Origin: Cellulomonas sp. JZ18
Lineage (GTDB): Bacteria; Actinomycetota; Actinomycetes; Actinomycetales; Cellulomonadaceae
NCBI RefSeq assembly: GCF_009720485.1
Contig: NZ_CP045245.1
Coordinates: 1,054,001-1,118,000 of the forward strand
DNA: 64,000 bases
Direction of reading: 5' to 3'
Below the pieces are notes generated by a model. It was not told the origin of the DNA. It did no database searches and saw nothing but the letters and a program-made list of their open reading frames with translations. A program made the translations under genes and the position numbers. Shown in pieces: positions 1-8,587 of this stretch (the stretch's first letter is position 1; each line of letters starts with the position of its first letter).

Positions 1-501
1 GGGGAAGGAGACCGTCGGCGCGATCTGCGACAGCGTCGTCCAGTCCTCCTCCGACAGGCCGGAGTAGGCCGCGAGCACGACGTCGGGCACGGTCTCGGAG
101 ACGGCCTCGAAGTCGATCCCGTCGGACTCGTCGAACAGCACGGGCAGCTCGTCACCGGTGGCGCCGAGCTCCTCGAGCGCGGCGTAGGTCCACGGGTGGA
201 TCCCGTCGCCGTCGTCGTCGCCGTACGTCTGGGCCGCCATGCCGACCGGCACGATCCCCAGCGCGAGCGGCACGTCGTGGTTGCCCCACGCGACGCTGGC
301 GACGGCCTCGGGCTGCTCCTCGACGGTCGTCTCGCCGTAGGTGTTCTCGAGCGTGACCGGGAAGCCCCCGCCGGTGGCGGAGGTGGGCGTGGCATCGACA
401 GTGCCGCCCTCGGTGCCGGAGCTGCAGGCGGCGAGCAGGAGTGCGGCGGCGGCGCCGGCGACGAGGGGTCGCAGGGCGCGGCGGCGGGGCGCAGTGCGCA
501 T
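1..501 (-). CDS. Iron-siderophore ABC transporter substrate-binding lipoprotein (FecB/FhuD type), 5' part only
   Basis: Reading the minus strand from the ATG at 501 gives 167 residues that run off the left edge of the window. The N-terminus is a lipoprotein signal: basic start (MRTAPRRRALRP), alanine/leucine-rich core and lipobox LLLAAC, so the mature protein should be lipid-anchored outside the membrane. The region after it (VTLENTYGETTVEEQPEAV, then SVAWGNHDVPLALGIVPVG) is the typical opening of class III siderophore-binding proteins, in which the cofactor-free lobe follows a short beta strand. It presumably captures ferric siderophore for an FhuBC-like permease/ATPase outside the window. 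A DtxR/IdeR-type box lies about 60 bp upstream, which supports iron repression. The family call is firm; the exact siderophore cannot be told. Confidence 0.85.
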   Translation of the reverse strand, partial: MRTAPRRRALRPLVAGAAAALLLAACSSGTEGGTVDATPTSATGGGFPVTLENTYGETTVEEQPEAVASVAWGNHDVPLALGIVPVGMAAQTYGDDDGDGIHPWTYAALEELGATGDELPVLFDESDGIDFEAVSETVPDVVLAAYSGLSEEDWTTLSQIAPTVSFP

Positions 502-561
502 CGTGTCCTTCGCAGGGGGAGTCGGCACGGGGCCGTCCGGCGGCGGGCAGGCCCGCCGTTG

Positions 562-580
562 TAGGTAAGGCTCACCTTAG
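562..580. promoter_or_regulatory. DtxR/IdeR-type iron box
   Basis: The sequence TAGGTAAGGCTCACCTTAG is an interrupted palindrome that closely matches the actinobacterial iron-regulator consensus (TTAGGTTAGGCTAACCTAA). It sits 61 bp upstream of the minus-strand siderophore-binding lipoprotein gene, where a repressor loaded with Fe(II) would block transcription. fruR starts more than 200 bp away on the other side, so the box most likely serves only the lipoprotein gene. Confidence 0.85.
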
Positions 581-765
581 AGTACGCCGCGCTGCGGCCG
601 GTACGTGGCGCGGGTCACCTCGACCCGCCGCCTCCCCGGCTGTCGACCGCTCCGGTTCTGTCCGGTCCCACACATCCGGGCATCCGAAAAAGTCCGGACG
701 TGCCCGAACCTGTTGACGTTCCGCGGTGTGGCGGCGCATGCTGGGACGACGAGGCCCGGACGGGC

Positions 766-795
766 CGGGACGACGGAGTTCGGGACGACGGAGTT
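766..795 (+). repeat. Perfect 15-bp tandem duplication in front of fruR
   Basis: The unit cgggacgacggagtt occurs twice head to tail (766-780 and 781-795), with a degenerate third copy (gggacgacgag) at 743-753. The second copy carries GACGGAG, the probable ribosome binding site for the GTG start at 799. The duplication may therefore be a second Shine-Dalgarno copy or a pair of regulator half-sites. Function is inferred only from position. Confidence 0.6.
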
Positions 796-798
796 CAC

Positions 799-1560
799 GT
801 GTACGCACCGGAGCGCCACCAGCAGATCCTCAGCAGAGCCCGCGCCGACGGGCGCGTCGACGTCACGCGCCTGGCGGTCGAGCTCGACGTCACACCGGAG
901 ACGATCCGCCGGGACCTCACCGCGCTCGAGCGGCACGGCCTCGTGCGGCGCGTCCACGGCGGCGCCATCCCCGTCGAGCGCCTGGGCTTCGAGCCCGGCC
1001 TCGCCGACCGCGAGGGCATGCTCGCGGGCGAGAAGGAGCGCATCGCCAAGGCGGCCCTCGACGAGCTGCCCGACGGCGGCTCCGTCCTGCTCGACGCGGG
1101 CACGACGACCGTCCGCCTCGCGGAGCTGCTCCCCACGGACCGCGAGCTGACCGTCGTCACCCACGCGCTGCCCGTCGCGACCGTGCTCGCGCCGCGCCCC
1201 GGCACGACGCTGCACCTCGTCGGCGGGACCGTGCGCGGCCGCACCCTCGCCGCCGTCGGCTCGTGGGCGTTGCGCGACCTCGCCGAGATCCACGTCGACG
1301 TCGCGTTCCTGGGCGCCAACGGCATCACCGCCGAGCACGGCGTCACGACGCCCGACCTCGGGGAGGCCGCCGTCAAGCGCGCGCTCGTCGCGGCCGCCCG
1401 CCGCACGGTCGTCCTCGCCGACCACACGAAGGTGGGGCGCGTCGACCTCGCGCGCGTCGTCGACCTCGCCGACGTCGACACGCTCGTCACCGACTCGGCC
1501 GTCGAGCCCGAGCTCGCGGACGAGATCGAGCAGGCCGGCACGCGGGTGGTGCGCGCGTGA
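799..1560 (+). CDS. fruR: DeoR-family transcriptional regulator of the fructose PTS operon (FruR)
   Basis: The 253-residue protein starting at GTG 799 (MYAPERHQQILSRA) has the DeoR layout. An N-terminal helix-turn-helix covers about residues 1-55 (VTRLAVELDVTPETIRRDL, then the family-typical HGGAIP). A DeoR sensor domain follows, with the sugar-phosphate-binding DAGTTT and the closing ADHTKVG motif. An earlier in-frame ATG at 700 would add 33 unconserved residues encoded by the tandem duplication, so the GTG with GACGGAG 7 nt upstream is preferred. Its stop overlaps the start of fruK (GTGA), so the two are translationally coupled. By analogy with the fruR-fruK-ptsF-ptsH locus of Corynebacterium it probably represses this operon until fructose-1-phosphate or a related ester accumulates; the effector is inferred. 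Confidence 0.88.
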   Translation: MYAPERHQQILSRARADGRVDVTRLAVELDVTPETIRRDLTALERHGLVRRVHGGAIPVERLGFEPGLADREGMLAGEKERIAKAALDELPDGGSVLLDAGTTTVRLAELLPTDRELTVVTHALPVATVLAPRPGTTLHLVGGTVRGRTLAAVGSWALRDLAEIHVDVAFLGANGITAEHGVTTPDLGEAAVKRALVAAARRTVVLADHTKVGRVDLARVVDLADVDTLVTDSAVEPELADEIEQAGTRVVRA

Positions 1561-2510
1561 TCGTCACCGTCACCCCCAACCCGAGCGTCGACCGGGCGCT
1601 CGACCTCGACCGCCTGGAGGTCGGGGAGGTCAACCGTGCGCACACCACGCACGTGCACCCCGGCGGCAAGGGGATCAACGTCGCGCGGGCGCTCGCGCGG
1701 CACGGCGTCGCGGCGCTCGCGGTCGTGCCCACCGGCGGCCCGGACGGCACGCGCCTGACCGAGCTGCTCGCCGAGCACGGCGTCGCCGCCGTCCCCGTCC
1801 CGGTCGCCGGGGACACGCGCACGAACGTCACGCTCGTCGACGCCGACGGCAGCACGACCAAGGTGAACGCCCCGGGGCCGCGCATGGCGGAGGCCGAGGT
1901 CGACGCGCTGCTCGCGGCCGTCGACGCGCAGCTCGCCACCGGTCCGCAGGCGGTCGTCGCGGCCGGGTCGCTGCCCGCGGGCGTCGGGGACGCGTTCTTC
2001 GTCCGCCTCGCCGCGCTCGCCAACCGCCACCACGTGCCCCTCGTCCTCGACTCGTCCGGCGTGCCGCTCGCGCGGGCCGTGCGGGCGGGCGGGCTGACCC
2101 TCGTGAAGCCGAACGAGCACGAGCTCGGCGAGCTCGTCGGCCGCGAGCTCGTCACCGTCGGCGACGTGCTCGGCGCCGCGCGGGACGTCGTCGCGCAGGG
2201 CACGCGCGGCGTGCTCGTCAGCCTCGGCGCGCACGGCGCGCTGCTCGTCTGCCGCGACGCCCCGCACGCGTGGTGGGCGGGCGGCCCGCCGCTCGTGCCG
2301 CTGTCGACCGTCGGCGCGGGCGACGCCACCCTGGCCGGCTTCCTCGCCGCGTCGGGGCCCGCGCCCGACCGGCTGCGCACCGCGGTGGCGTGGGGACGCG
2401 CCGCCGTCCTCCTGCCCGGCACCGAGCTGCCCGGCCCGCAGGACCTCGACCTCGGCGCGGTGCGCGTCGTGGCCGACCCCGACCCGCACCTGGCACTCAA
2501 GGAGCTCTGA
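1557..2510 (+). CDS. fruK: 1-phosphofructokinase (PfkB family)
   Basis: This gene of 317 codons is expected to phosphorylate fructose-1-phosphate, made by the PTS, to fructose-1,6-bisphosphate using ATP. The GTG start overlaps the fruR stop. The N-terminus MIVTVTPNPSVDRAL and the early PGGKGINVARALARHG are hallmarks of the 1-PFK/tagatose-6-P kinase branch of the ribokinase fold. The C-terminal PfkB signature TVGAGDATLAGFL supplies the catalytic Asp and anion hole, and LVKPNEHEL is the usual mid-domain motif. Length is normal for the family. It lies one nucleotide before the IIA gene, clearly in the same operon. Confidence is high because sequence and context agree. Confidence 0.93.
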   Translation: MIVTVTPNPSVDRALDLDRLEVGEVNRAHTTHVHPGGKGINVARALARHGVAALAVVPTGGPDGTRLTELLAEHGVAAVPVPVAGDTRTNVTLVDADGSTTKVNAPGPRMAEAEVDALLAAVDAQLATGPQAVVAAGSLPAGVGDAFFVRLAALANRHHVPLVLDSSGVPLARAVRAGGLTLVKPNEHELGELVGRELVTVGDVLGAARDVVAQGTRGVLVSLGAHGALLVCRDAPHAWWAGGPPLVPLSTVGAGDATLAGFLAASGPAPDRLRTAVAWGRAAVLLPGTELPGPQDLDLGAVRVVADPDPHLALKEL

Positions 2511-2511
2511 C

Positions 2512-2979
2512 ATGACCACCTCGGCCGACACCCCCCTGATCACGCCCGAGCTCGTCGCGGTCGACCTCGCCGCGGCCGACCGCGTGGCGGTCACCCGGGC
2601 CCTCGTGGACCTGCTCGCCGCCGCGGGCCGGGTCACCGACGCGGACGCCTTCGCCGCCGACGTGGCGGCGCGGGAGGCGCAGATGGCCACCGGCATGCCC
2701 GGCGGCGTCGGCCTGCCGCACGCGCGCTCCGAGCACGTGACCGCGCCGAGCCTCGCCGTCGGCAAGCTCGCGCAGGGCGTCGACTGGGGCGCCCCGGACG
2801 GGCCTGCCCGGCTCGTCTTCCTCATCGCGGCGCCCGCCAGCGGCGACGCCGACCACCTGCAGATCCTGGCCGCGCTGGCCCGCCGCCTCGTGCACGAGTC
2901 GTTCCGGACGTCGCTGCTCGAGGCGCCGGACGCGCGGACCGTCGCCGACATCGTGACCCGAGAGGTCGTGCCCGCATGA
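2512..2979 (+). CDS. fruA: PTS fructose transporter subunit IIA
   Basis: The protein has 155 residues. It accepts phosphate from HPr and passes it to the IIB domain of the next gene. The family motif GGVGLPHARSEHV includes the phosphorylated histidine at residue 70 and fits the fructose-mannitol (Fru) EIIA superfamily. The terminal part (HLQILAALARRLVHESFR) is also typical. In many bacteria this domain is fused to IIBC; here it is a free protein, as in some actinomycetes. The stop codon overlaps the IIBC start (ATGA at 2976-2979), so translation of IIA and IIBC is coupled and near-equal amounts are expected. Confidence 0.92.
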   Translation: MTTSADTPLITPELVAVDLAAADRVAVTRALVDLLAAAGRVTDADAFAADVAAREAQMATGMPGGVGLPHARSEHVTAPSLAVGKLAQGVDWGAPDGPARLVFLIAAPASGDADHLQILAALARRLVHESFRTSLLEAPDARTVADIVTREVVPA

Positions 2980-4517
2980 AGCTCGTCGCCGTGACCTCGT
3001 GCCCCACGGGGATCGCCCACACCTACATGGCCGCCGAGGCCCTCGAGCAGGCCGGCAGAGCCGCCGGGCACGAGGTGCACGTCGAGACGCAGGGCGCGGC
3101 CGGCTCGACGCCGCTCGACCCGGCGCTCGTCGCCTCCGCCGACGGCGTCATCTACGCCGCCGACCTCGAGGTGAAGGACAAGCAGCGGTTCGCCGGGAAG
3201 CCGTTCGTCGACGTCGGCGTGAAGAAGGCCGTGCACGACGCGCCCGGCGTGATCGCGGCCGCCGTCGACGCGGTGGAGCACGCGCCCGCCGCCGGCACGC
3301 CGGCCGGGGGCGCCGAGGCGACGGCCGCGGCGACGGCGCCGGCCCCGGCACCGGCGCGCGACAGCGGCGCGGGCGCGGGCACCAAGGTGCGCCAGTGGCT
3401 GATGACCGGGGTCTCGTACCTCATCCCGTTCGTCGCCGCGGGCGGCATCCTCATCGCCGTCAGCTTCATGCTCGCCCAGGTCGCCTGGGGCGGTGCCGAG
3501 GGCGCGATCGAGGTGACCGGTGCCGACGCCGCCGAGGTCGTGGCGGCGTTCGACCCCGCGTCGCTGCAGGACTGGTCGGTGGTGCTGCTCGCCACGGGGC
3601 AGGCCGCGTTCGGGTTCCTCGTCCCGGTGCTGTCGGGGTTCATCGCCTACGGCATCGCCGACCGGCCCGGCCTCGTGCCCGGCTTCGTCGGCGGCGCCAC
3701 CGCCGTGCTGGTCGGCGCCGGGTTCCTCGGCGGTCTCGTCACCGGGTTCCTCGCCGGGTTCCTGGCGCTGTGGATCAGCCGCTGGAACGTCCCGAGGGGT
3801 GTGCGCGGCATCATGCCGGTCGTCGTCATCCCGCTGCTGTCGTCCGCGGTCGTCGGGATCGTCGTGCTCGTGCTCGTCGGGCGCCCGATCGCCGCCGCCA
3901 TGGACGGGCTGACGAGCTGGCTCAACGGACTGTCCGGCGCGAACCTCGTGCTCATGGGCGCGCTGCTCGGCGCGATGATGGGCTTCGACCTCGGCGGACC
4001 GGTCAACAAGGTGGCCTACACGTTCGCCGTCACCGGCCTCGCGACCGAGGGCCTGACCACCGGCGCCGTGCAGTACCGGGTCATGGCGGCCGTGATGGCC
4101 GCGGGCATGGTCGCCCCGCTCGCGCTCGCGCTGGCCACGACGGTCCGCAAGCGCCTGTTCACGCACGCCGAGCAGGACAACGGCAAGGCCGCGTGGCTGC
4201 TCGGGGCGTCGTTCATCTCCGAGGGTGCGATCCCGTTCGCCGCCGCCGACCCGTGGCGGGTCATCGTGTCCTCGCTCGTCGGGTCGAGCGTCACCGGTGC
4301 GCTCGTCATGGCCTTCGGGTCCTCCCTGGTCGCCCCGCACGGCGGCGTCTGGGTGCTCCCGCTCATGGGCAACCCGCTGGGCTTCCTGGCGGCCGTCGTC
4401 GCCGGCGTCCTCGTCTCCGCGCTGCTCGTGGTCGTCCTCAAGACGGCCAAGCGCGACCCCCTCGTCGCGGCCGACCGCGCCGCCGACGACGACCGCGACC
4501 TCGTCGCCGCGTCCTGA
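2976..4517 (+). CDS. fruB: PTS fructose transporter subunit IIBC
   Basis: This 513-residue membrane protein imports fructose and releases fructose-1-phosphate. Residues 1-100 form the IIB domain, beginning MKLVAVTSCPTGIAHTYMAA, in which Cys9 is the phosphorylation site and the next residues form the phosphate-binding loop. An alanine/proline-rich linker (about 105-130) leads to the IIC domain, with about nine hydrophobic segments starting at WLMTGVSYLIPFVAAGG and including the conserved GGPVNKVAYTF. The C-terminal end is charged (DRAADDDRDL). No IIA domain is present, which is supplied by the upstream gene. The gene name is provisional because naming differs between species. Confidence 0.92.
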   Translation: MKLVAVTSCPTGIAHTYMAAEALEQAGRAAGHEVHVETQGAAGSTPLDPALVASADGVIYAADLEVKDKQRFAGKPFVDVGVKKAVHDAPGVIAAAVDAVEHAPAAGTPAGGAEATAAATAPAPAPARDSGAGAGTKVRQWLMTGVSYLIPFVAAGGILIAVSFMLAQVAWGGAEGAIEVTGADAAEVVAAFDPASLQDWSVVLLATGQAAFGFLVPVLSGFIAYGIADRPGLVPGFVGGATAVLVGAGFLGGLVTGFLAGFLALWISRWNVPRGVRGIMPVVVIPLLSSAVVGIVVLVLVGRPIAAAMDGLTSWLNGLSGANLVLMGALLGAMMGFDLGGPVNKVAYTFAVTGLATEGLTTGAVQYRVMAAVMAAGMVAPLALALATTVRKRLFTHAEQDNGKAAWLLGASFISEGAIPFAAADPWRVIVSSLVGSSVTGALVMAFGSSLVAPHGGVWVLPLMGNPLGFLAAVVAGVLVSALLVVVLKTAKRDPLVAADRAADDDRDLVAAS

Positions 4518-4557
4518 CCTGCCGAACCCCGCCCGACCCCACCACCGAGGAGCCCTC

Positions 4558-4875
4558 ATGGCCGAGCGCACCGTCGCCGTCGCGTCCCGCGTCGGGCTGC
4601 ACGCCCGCCCCGCGATGCTGTTCACCCAGGCCGTCGCGGCGAGCGGCCTGCCCGTCACGATCGCCCGCCGGGGCGGCGCCCCCGTCGACGCCTCCAGCAT
4701 CCTGTTCGTCATGTCCCTGGGCGTGCCGCACGGCGAGGAGGTCGTCCTGCACGCCGACGGGCCGCACGCCGACCGGGTCCTCGACGAGCTCGTCGCGCTG
4801 CTGTCCACCGACCTCGACGCACCCGAGGCCGGGGCCGAGGACGCCGGCGCGCCCGCGGCGGGGGCGTCCTCGTGA
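4558..4875 (+). CDS. ptsH: Phosphocarrier protein HPr
   Basis: The 105-residue protein carries the HPr active-site loop RVGLHARPA with His15 as phosphoryl acceptor from enzyme I. The second signature region is DASSILFVMSLG; the serine preceding Ile is where Ser46 lies in HPr of other bacteria, though whether an HPr kinase exists cannot be seen here. A strong GAGGAG sits 5 nt before the ATG. The C-terminus is extended by an acidic-alanine tail (EAGAEDAGAPAAGASS) beyond the usual 88-90 residues. The stop overlaps the ptsI start by GTGA. It serves all PTS permeases of the cell, not only fructose. Confidence 0.93.
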   Translation: MAERTVAVASRVGLHARPAMLFTQAVAASGLPVTIARRGGAPVDASSILFVMSLGVPHGEEVVLHADGPHADRVLDELVALLSTDLDAPEAGAEDAGAPAAGASS

Positions 4876-6592
4876 CGTCGGCGGCCGTCGGCGCACCGGC
4901 GGGCGGCGCGCTGCACGGTGTCGGCGTCGGCCGCCGTGGTGCGGTCGGCCCGGTCGCGCAGGTGCGGCCGGCCCCCGTGGTCCCGGCGGACGCGCCCGTG
5001 CTCGTCGACGGGCGCCCGGCGACGCCCGAGCAGACGCGGGCCGCCGTCGAGCGTGCGTTCGCCGAGGTGGCCGAGGGCCTGCGCACGCAGTCCGCAGGCG
5101 CGACCGGCACGGTCCGCGACGTCCTCGCGGCCACCGCGCAGATGGCCGCCGACAACGCGCTGCGCACGCAGGTGCTCGCGCGCGTCGACGCGGGCGAGCC
5201 GCCGGTCGCGGCGCTCGACGGCGTCGTCGACATGTTCGCCGCGATGTTCACGCAGGCCGGCGGGTACCTGGCCGAGCGCGTCACCGACCTGCGCTCGGTG
5301 CGCGACCGCGTCGTCGCGCGCGTGCTGGGCCTGCCGGACCCCGGCGTGCCGCACCTCGAGCGGCCGTCGGTCGTCGTCGCCCGCGACCTCGCACCGGCGG
5401 ACACGGCGGCGCTCGACCTCGCGAACGTGCTGGGCATCGTCACCGAGCTCGGCGGGCCCACCGGGCACACCGCGATCATCGCCGGGCAGCTCGGGCTGCC
5501 GTGCGTCGTGCGCGTCGCCGGCGCCACCGACCTGGAGGACGGCGTCGAGGTCGCCGTCGACGCCGCCGCGGGCACCGTCACCCCGCACCCGGACGCGCAG
5601 CTGCGGGCCGCGCTCGACCGGCGGCACGCCGCGGACGCCCTGCTCGCGGCGGACACCGCGCCGGGTGCGACGGCCGACGGGCACGCCGTCGCACTGCTCG
5701 CGAACGTCGGCACGCCCGCCGACGCCGAGCGGCTCGGCGGCTCCGGTGCGGAGGGCGTCGGGCTGTTCCGCACCGAGGTGCTCTTCCTCGAGCGCACGCA
5801 CGCGCCGACCGTGGAGGAGCAGGCCGACGCGTACGCGGCGGTGCTGCGCGCGCTCGACGGCCGCAAGGTCGTCGTCCGCACCCTCGACGCGGGCGCCGAC
5901 AAGCCGCTGGCGTTCGCGACCCAGCCCGACGAGGAGAACCCCGCCCTCGGCGTGCGCGGCTACCGGCTGGTGCGCCCGCACCCCGAGCTGCTGCGCACGC
6001 AGCTGGAGGCGCTCGCACGCGCCCAGGAGGCCACGGGCACCACGCCCTGGGTGATGGCGCCGATGATCGCGACCGCCGACGAGGCGCGCGACTTCGCCGC
6101 CGCCGCCCGCGCGGCCGGCGTCGCCACGGTCGGCGTCATGGTCGAGGTGCCGGCCGTCGCGCTGCGTGCGCGCGACGTCCTCGCCGAGGTCGACTTCGTC
6201 TCGCTCGGCACCAACGACCTCGCGCAGTACACGATGGCCACCGACCGCCTGCGCGGCGAGCTCGCCGACCTGCTCGACGCCTGGCAGCCCGCGGTGCTCG
6301 ACCTCGTGGCCGCGACCGCCGCCGCGGGCGTCGAGGCCGGCAAGCCGGTCGGCGTCTGCGGGGAGTCCGCGTCCGACCCGCTGATGGCGCTGGTCCTCGT
6401 GGGCCTCGGGTCACGAGCCTGTCGATGGCCGCCGGAGCGCTCCCCGCCGTCCGGTACGCCGTGCGCCGGCACACGCGCGAGCAGTGCGTCGCGATGGCGG
6501 CGGCGGCCCGGGCGGCCCGGTCGGCGGCGGACGCGCGGGCGGCGGTGCTGGCGCTCGCGGACCCGGAGGTGCGGGCGACGCTCGGCCTCTGA
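4872..6592 (+). CDS. ptsI: Phosphoenolpyruvate-protein phosphotransferase, enzyme I (frame break near 6408)
   Basis: Enzyme I takes phosphate from PEP and loads HPr. The N-terminal domain contains the phospho-histidine motif GGPTGHTAIIAGQLGLPC. The C-terminal PEP-binding barrel has GLFRTEVLFLERT, FVSLGTNDLAQYTMATDR and the catalytic-cysteine loop GVCGESASDP. About 540 residues from the GTG at 4872 the frame breaks: after DPLMALVLVGLG the expected ending (VTSLSMAAGALPAVRYAVR to LGL) continues in another frame to a stop at 6592. Adding one G to the GGG at 6408-6410 restores it. With the repair the protein is about 574 residues, normal length. Because enzyme I is single-copy in most genomes and the rest is perfect, a sequencing deletion is likelier than a real mutation. 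Confidence 0.9.
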
Positions 6593-6893
6593 CGTCCCGA
6601 CGCGACCCGCCCGCGTCGCGCGACCCGGCGAGAGCGCGCTCCGGTGCATCCCTGGCGCAGCCCGTGAAGGGCACCAGGTCGCGTTCGACCAGGATCGGCG
6701 AGGCGAGGAGGCGGACGGGGCCGCGCCGCAGCGCCCACGACCGCACGAGCCGTCGCCGGCCGCCACCTCCCCGACGCCGAACGGGACGTGACTCGTCGGT
6801 GCCGCGCAGCACGTGCGGACCACGTCCCGTTCGTCGGCCCCGGGTTCCGGGGGCGGGCGCGGGCGTGGGGCACGTGCGGCGTAGCCTGGCGCG
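6593..6893. other. Intergenic region with a long inverted repeat (6778-6833)
   Basis: These 301 nt contain no reading frame that looks like a gene on either strand. The one structure is a perfect 13-bp inverted repeat, CGAACGGGACGTG at 6778-6790 and CACGTCCCGTTCG at 6821-6833, around a 30-nt loop. It could terminate the fru/pts transcript, although there is no T-run and it lies 190 nt after ptsI. It could also be an operator for the dehydrogenase gene that starts at 6894, since it ends 49 bp before its -10 box. Confidence 0.5.
6882..6887 (+). promoter_or_regulatory. -10 element TAGCCT, leaderless promoter of the aldehyde dehydrogenase
   Basis: TAGCCT ends 6 nt before the ATG at 6894, so transcription would begin at or within a base of the start codon. 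No Shine-Dalgarno sequence is present in the gap, in keeping with a leaderless transcript. Confidence 0.55.
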
Positions 6894-8507
6894 ATGGCGC
6901 ACGAGCATGCCGACCTGCACGACCCGGAGACCGACCCGCTCGCCACCTACGTCCTCGAACCCGACGACGTGCGGCCCCTGCTCGCCCGGGTCGTCGCCCG
7001 GCCCGGGCACGCGACGCACGCCGCCACGGCGCCGTTCACGGGAGCGCCCGTCGCGGCCGTCCCGCTCACCACGCCGGACGACCTGCCCGCGGCCGCGCGC
7101 CGTGCCCGCGCCGCGCAGCGGCTGTGGGCGGCCCGCCCGCCGCGCGAGCGCACCGCCCTGCTGCTCCGCGTCCACGACCTGCTGCTCGAGCGGCAGAGCG
7201 ACGTGCTCGACCTGATCCAGGTGGAGACCGGCAAGGCCCGCACGCACGCGTGGGAGGAGGTCGGCGACGTCGCGAACGCGGCCCGCTGGCACGCCCTGCG
7301 CGCACGGCGGCTGCTCGCTCCGCGGCACGTGCGCGGGCTCGTCCCCGGGTTCACCTCCGCGCGGGTCGAGCGCGTCCCGCACGGGGTCGTCGGGGTCGTC
7401 ACGCCCTGGAACTACCCGCTGTCCCTCGGCCTCGGCGACACGCTGACGGCCGTCGTCGCCGGGAACGCCGTGCTGCTGCGGGCCGACCCGCAGACCGCGC
7501 TCACGCTGCTGTGGGCCGCGGAGCTGCTGGAGGACGCCGGGGCGCCGGAGGACCTCGTCCAGGTGCTCGTCGGTGGTCCGGACGTCGGCATGGCGCTGCT
7601 CGAGCACGTCGACCACGCGGTCTTCACCGGCTCGACCCGGTCCGGCCGGGTGTTCGCCGCCCGGGCGGGGGAGCTCGGCGTCCCGGTGACGCTCGAGCTC
7701 GGCGGCAAGAACGCGATGTACGTCGCCGACGACGTCGACGTCGAGGCCACCGCGGAGGGTGCCGTGCGCGCGTGCTTCGGGTCCGCCGGGCAGCTGTGCG
7801 CGGGCGTCGAGCGGCTGTACGTCCACGCCGACGTGCACGAGGCGTTCGTCGCGGCGTTCGTGCGCCGTACCGCGGCGCTGCGGCTCGGCGCGGGGCTCGA
7901 CTACCGCAGCGACATGGGGTCGCTCACGTCCGCCGACCAGCTCGCCCGGGTCGTCGAGCACGTCGAGGACGCCGTGGGGCACGGCGCGACCGTGCTGACG
8001 GGCGGCGTGCAGCGGCCCGACCTGGGCCCGTGGTTCTACGCGCCGACCGTGCTCGCGGACGTCCCGCCGGAGGCGCGCGCGTTCCGGGAGGAGACGTTCG
8101 GGCCCGTCGTCGCGGTGGAGCGCGTGCGGTCCGACGACGAGGCCGTCGCCGCGATGAACGACACCGAGTACGGGCTGGTCGCCGGCGTGTGGGCCCGGGA
8201 CGTGCGCCGCGCACGGGGGATCGCGGCACGCCTCCGGGTCGGTGCCGTCGTCGTCAACGAGACGCACCAGGCGCTGTGGGGGAGCGTCGGCGCACCGATC
8301 GGCGGGGTGGGCGCGTCCGGGTACGGGCGCCGGCACGGACGCGAGGGCCTGCGGGCGGCGACGTGGGAGCGGTCGGTCGTCGTGCAGCGCGGGGTGCACG
8401 GCGGGCGCGGGCTCGGGCTCGCGCAGGTGCAGGCGCTCGGCACGGAGGTGTGGCCGCGGGTGCTCACGCGTGCGCTGGAGGTGCAGCGGTCGCTGCGGCT
8501 GCCCTGA
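6894..8507 (+). CDS. gabD2: Succinate-semialdehyde dehydrogenase (NAD(P)+)
   Basis: The 537-residue protein oxidises an aldehyde, most likely succinate semialdehyde to succinate, giving entry to the TCA cycle from GABA or 2-oxoglutarate decarboxylation. Landmarks of the aldehyde dehydrogenase fold are all present: the cofactor-binding VTPWNYPLSLGLGDTL, FTGSTRSGR, the general-base Glu in TLELGGKNAMYVADD, and the nucleophile Cys302 in GSAGQLCAGVERLYVH. The long N-terminus (about 50 residues before the domain) and the C-terminal half resemble the GabD2-type enzymes of actinobacteria. Substrate is assigned by family resemblance only. It stands alone, facing the convergent cell-wall protein gene. 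Confidence 0.8.
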   Translation: MAHEHADLHDPETDPLATYVLEPDDVRPLLARVVARPGHATHAATAPFTGAPVAAVPLTTPDDLPAAARRARAAQRLWAARPPRERTALLLRVHDLLLERQSDVLDLIQVETGKARTHAWEEVGDVANAARWHALRARRLLAPRHVRGLVPGFTSARVERVPHGVVGVVTPWNYPLSLGLGDTLTAVVAGNAVLLRADPQTALTLLWAAELLEDAGAPEDLVQVLVGGPDVGMALLEHVDHAVFTGSTRSGRVFAARAGELGVPVTLELGGKNAMYVADDVDVEATAEGAVRACFGSAGQLCAGVERLYVHADVHEAFVAAFVRRTAALRLGAGLDYRSDMGSLTSADQLARVVEHVEDAVGHGATVLTGGVQRPDLGPWFYAPTVLADVPPEARAFREETFGPVVAVERVRSDDEAVAAMNDTEYGLVAGVWARDVRRARGIAARLRVGAVVVNETHQALWGSVGAPIGGVGASGYGRRHGREGLRAATWERSVVVQRGVHGGRGLGLAQVQALGTEVWPRVLTRALEVQRSLRLP

Positions 8508-8587
8508 GCACGCGACCGGCGCTCCCGGCGGCCGCCGCGACGGCGCACGGCCGCCGCGGCCCCGGGCCCCCGGGCCAGGCGCGCCGG

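Noticed and set aside
795..5981. A minus-strand open frame of 1728 codons across the fructose operon
   Set aside because: It is opposite to well-supported PTS genes and its translation is Arg/Asp/Gly-rich low-complexity text without any domain. In DNA of this GC content stop codons are scarce in such frames.
8508..8587. Terminator between gabD2 and the GON-domain gene
   Set aside because: The region is rich in GGCCGCC-like runs that can pair in several ways; no single clear stem-loop stands out.
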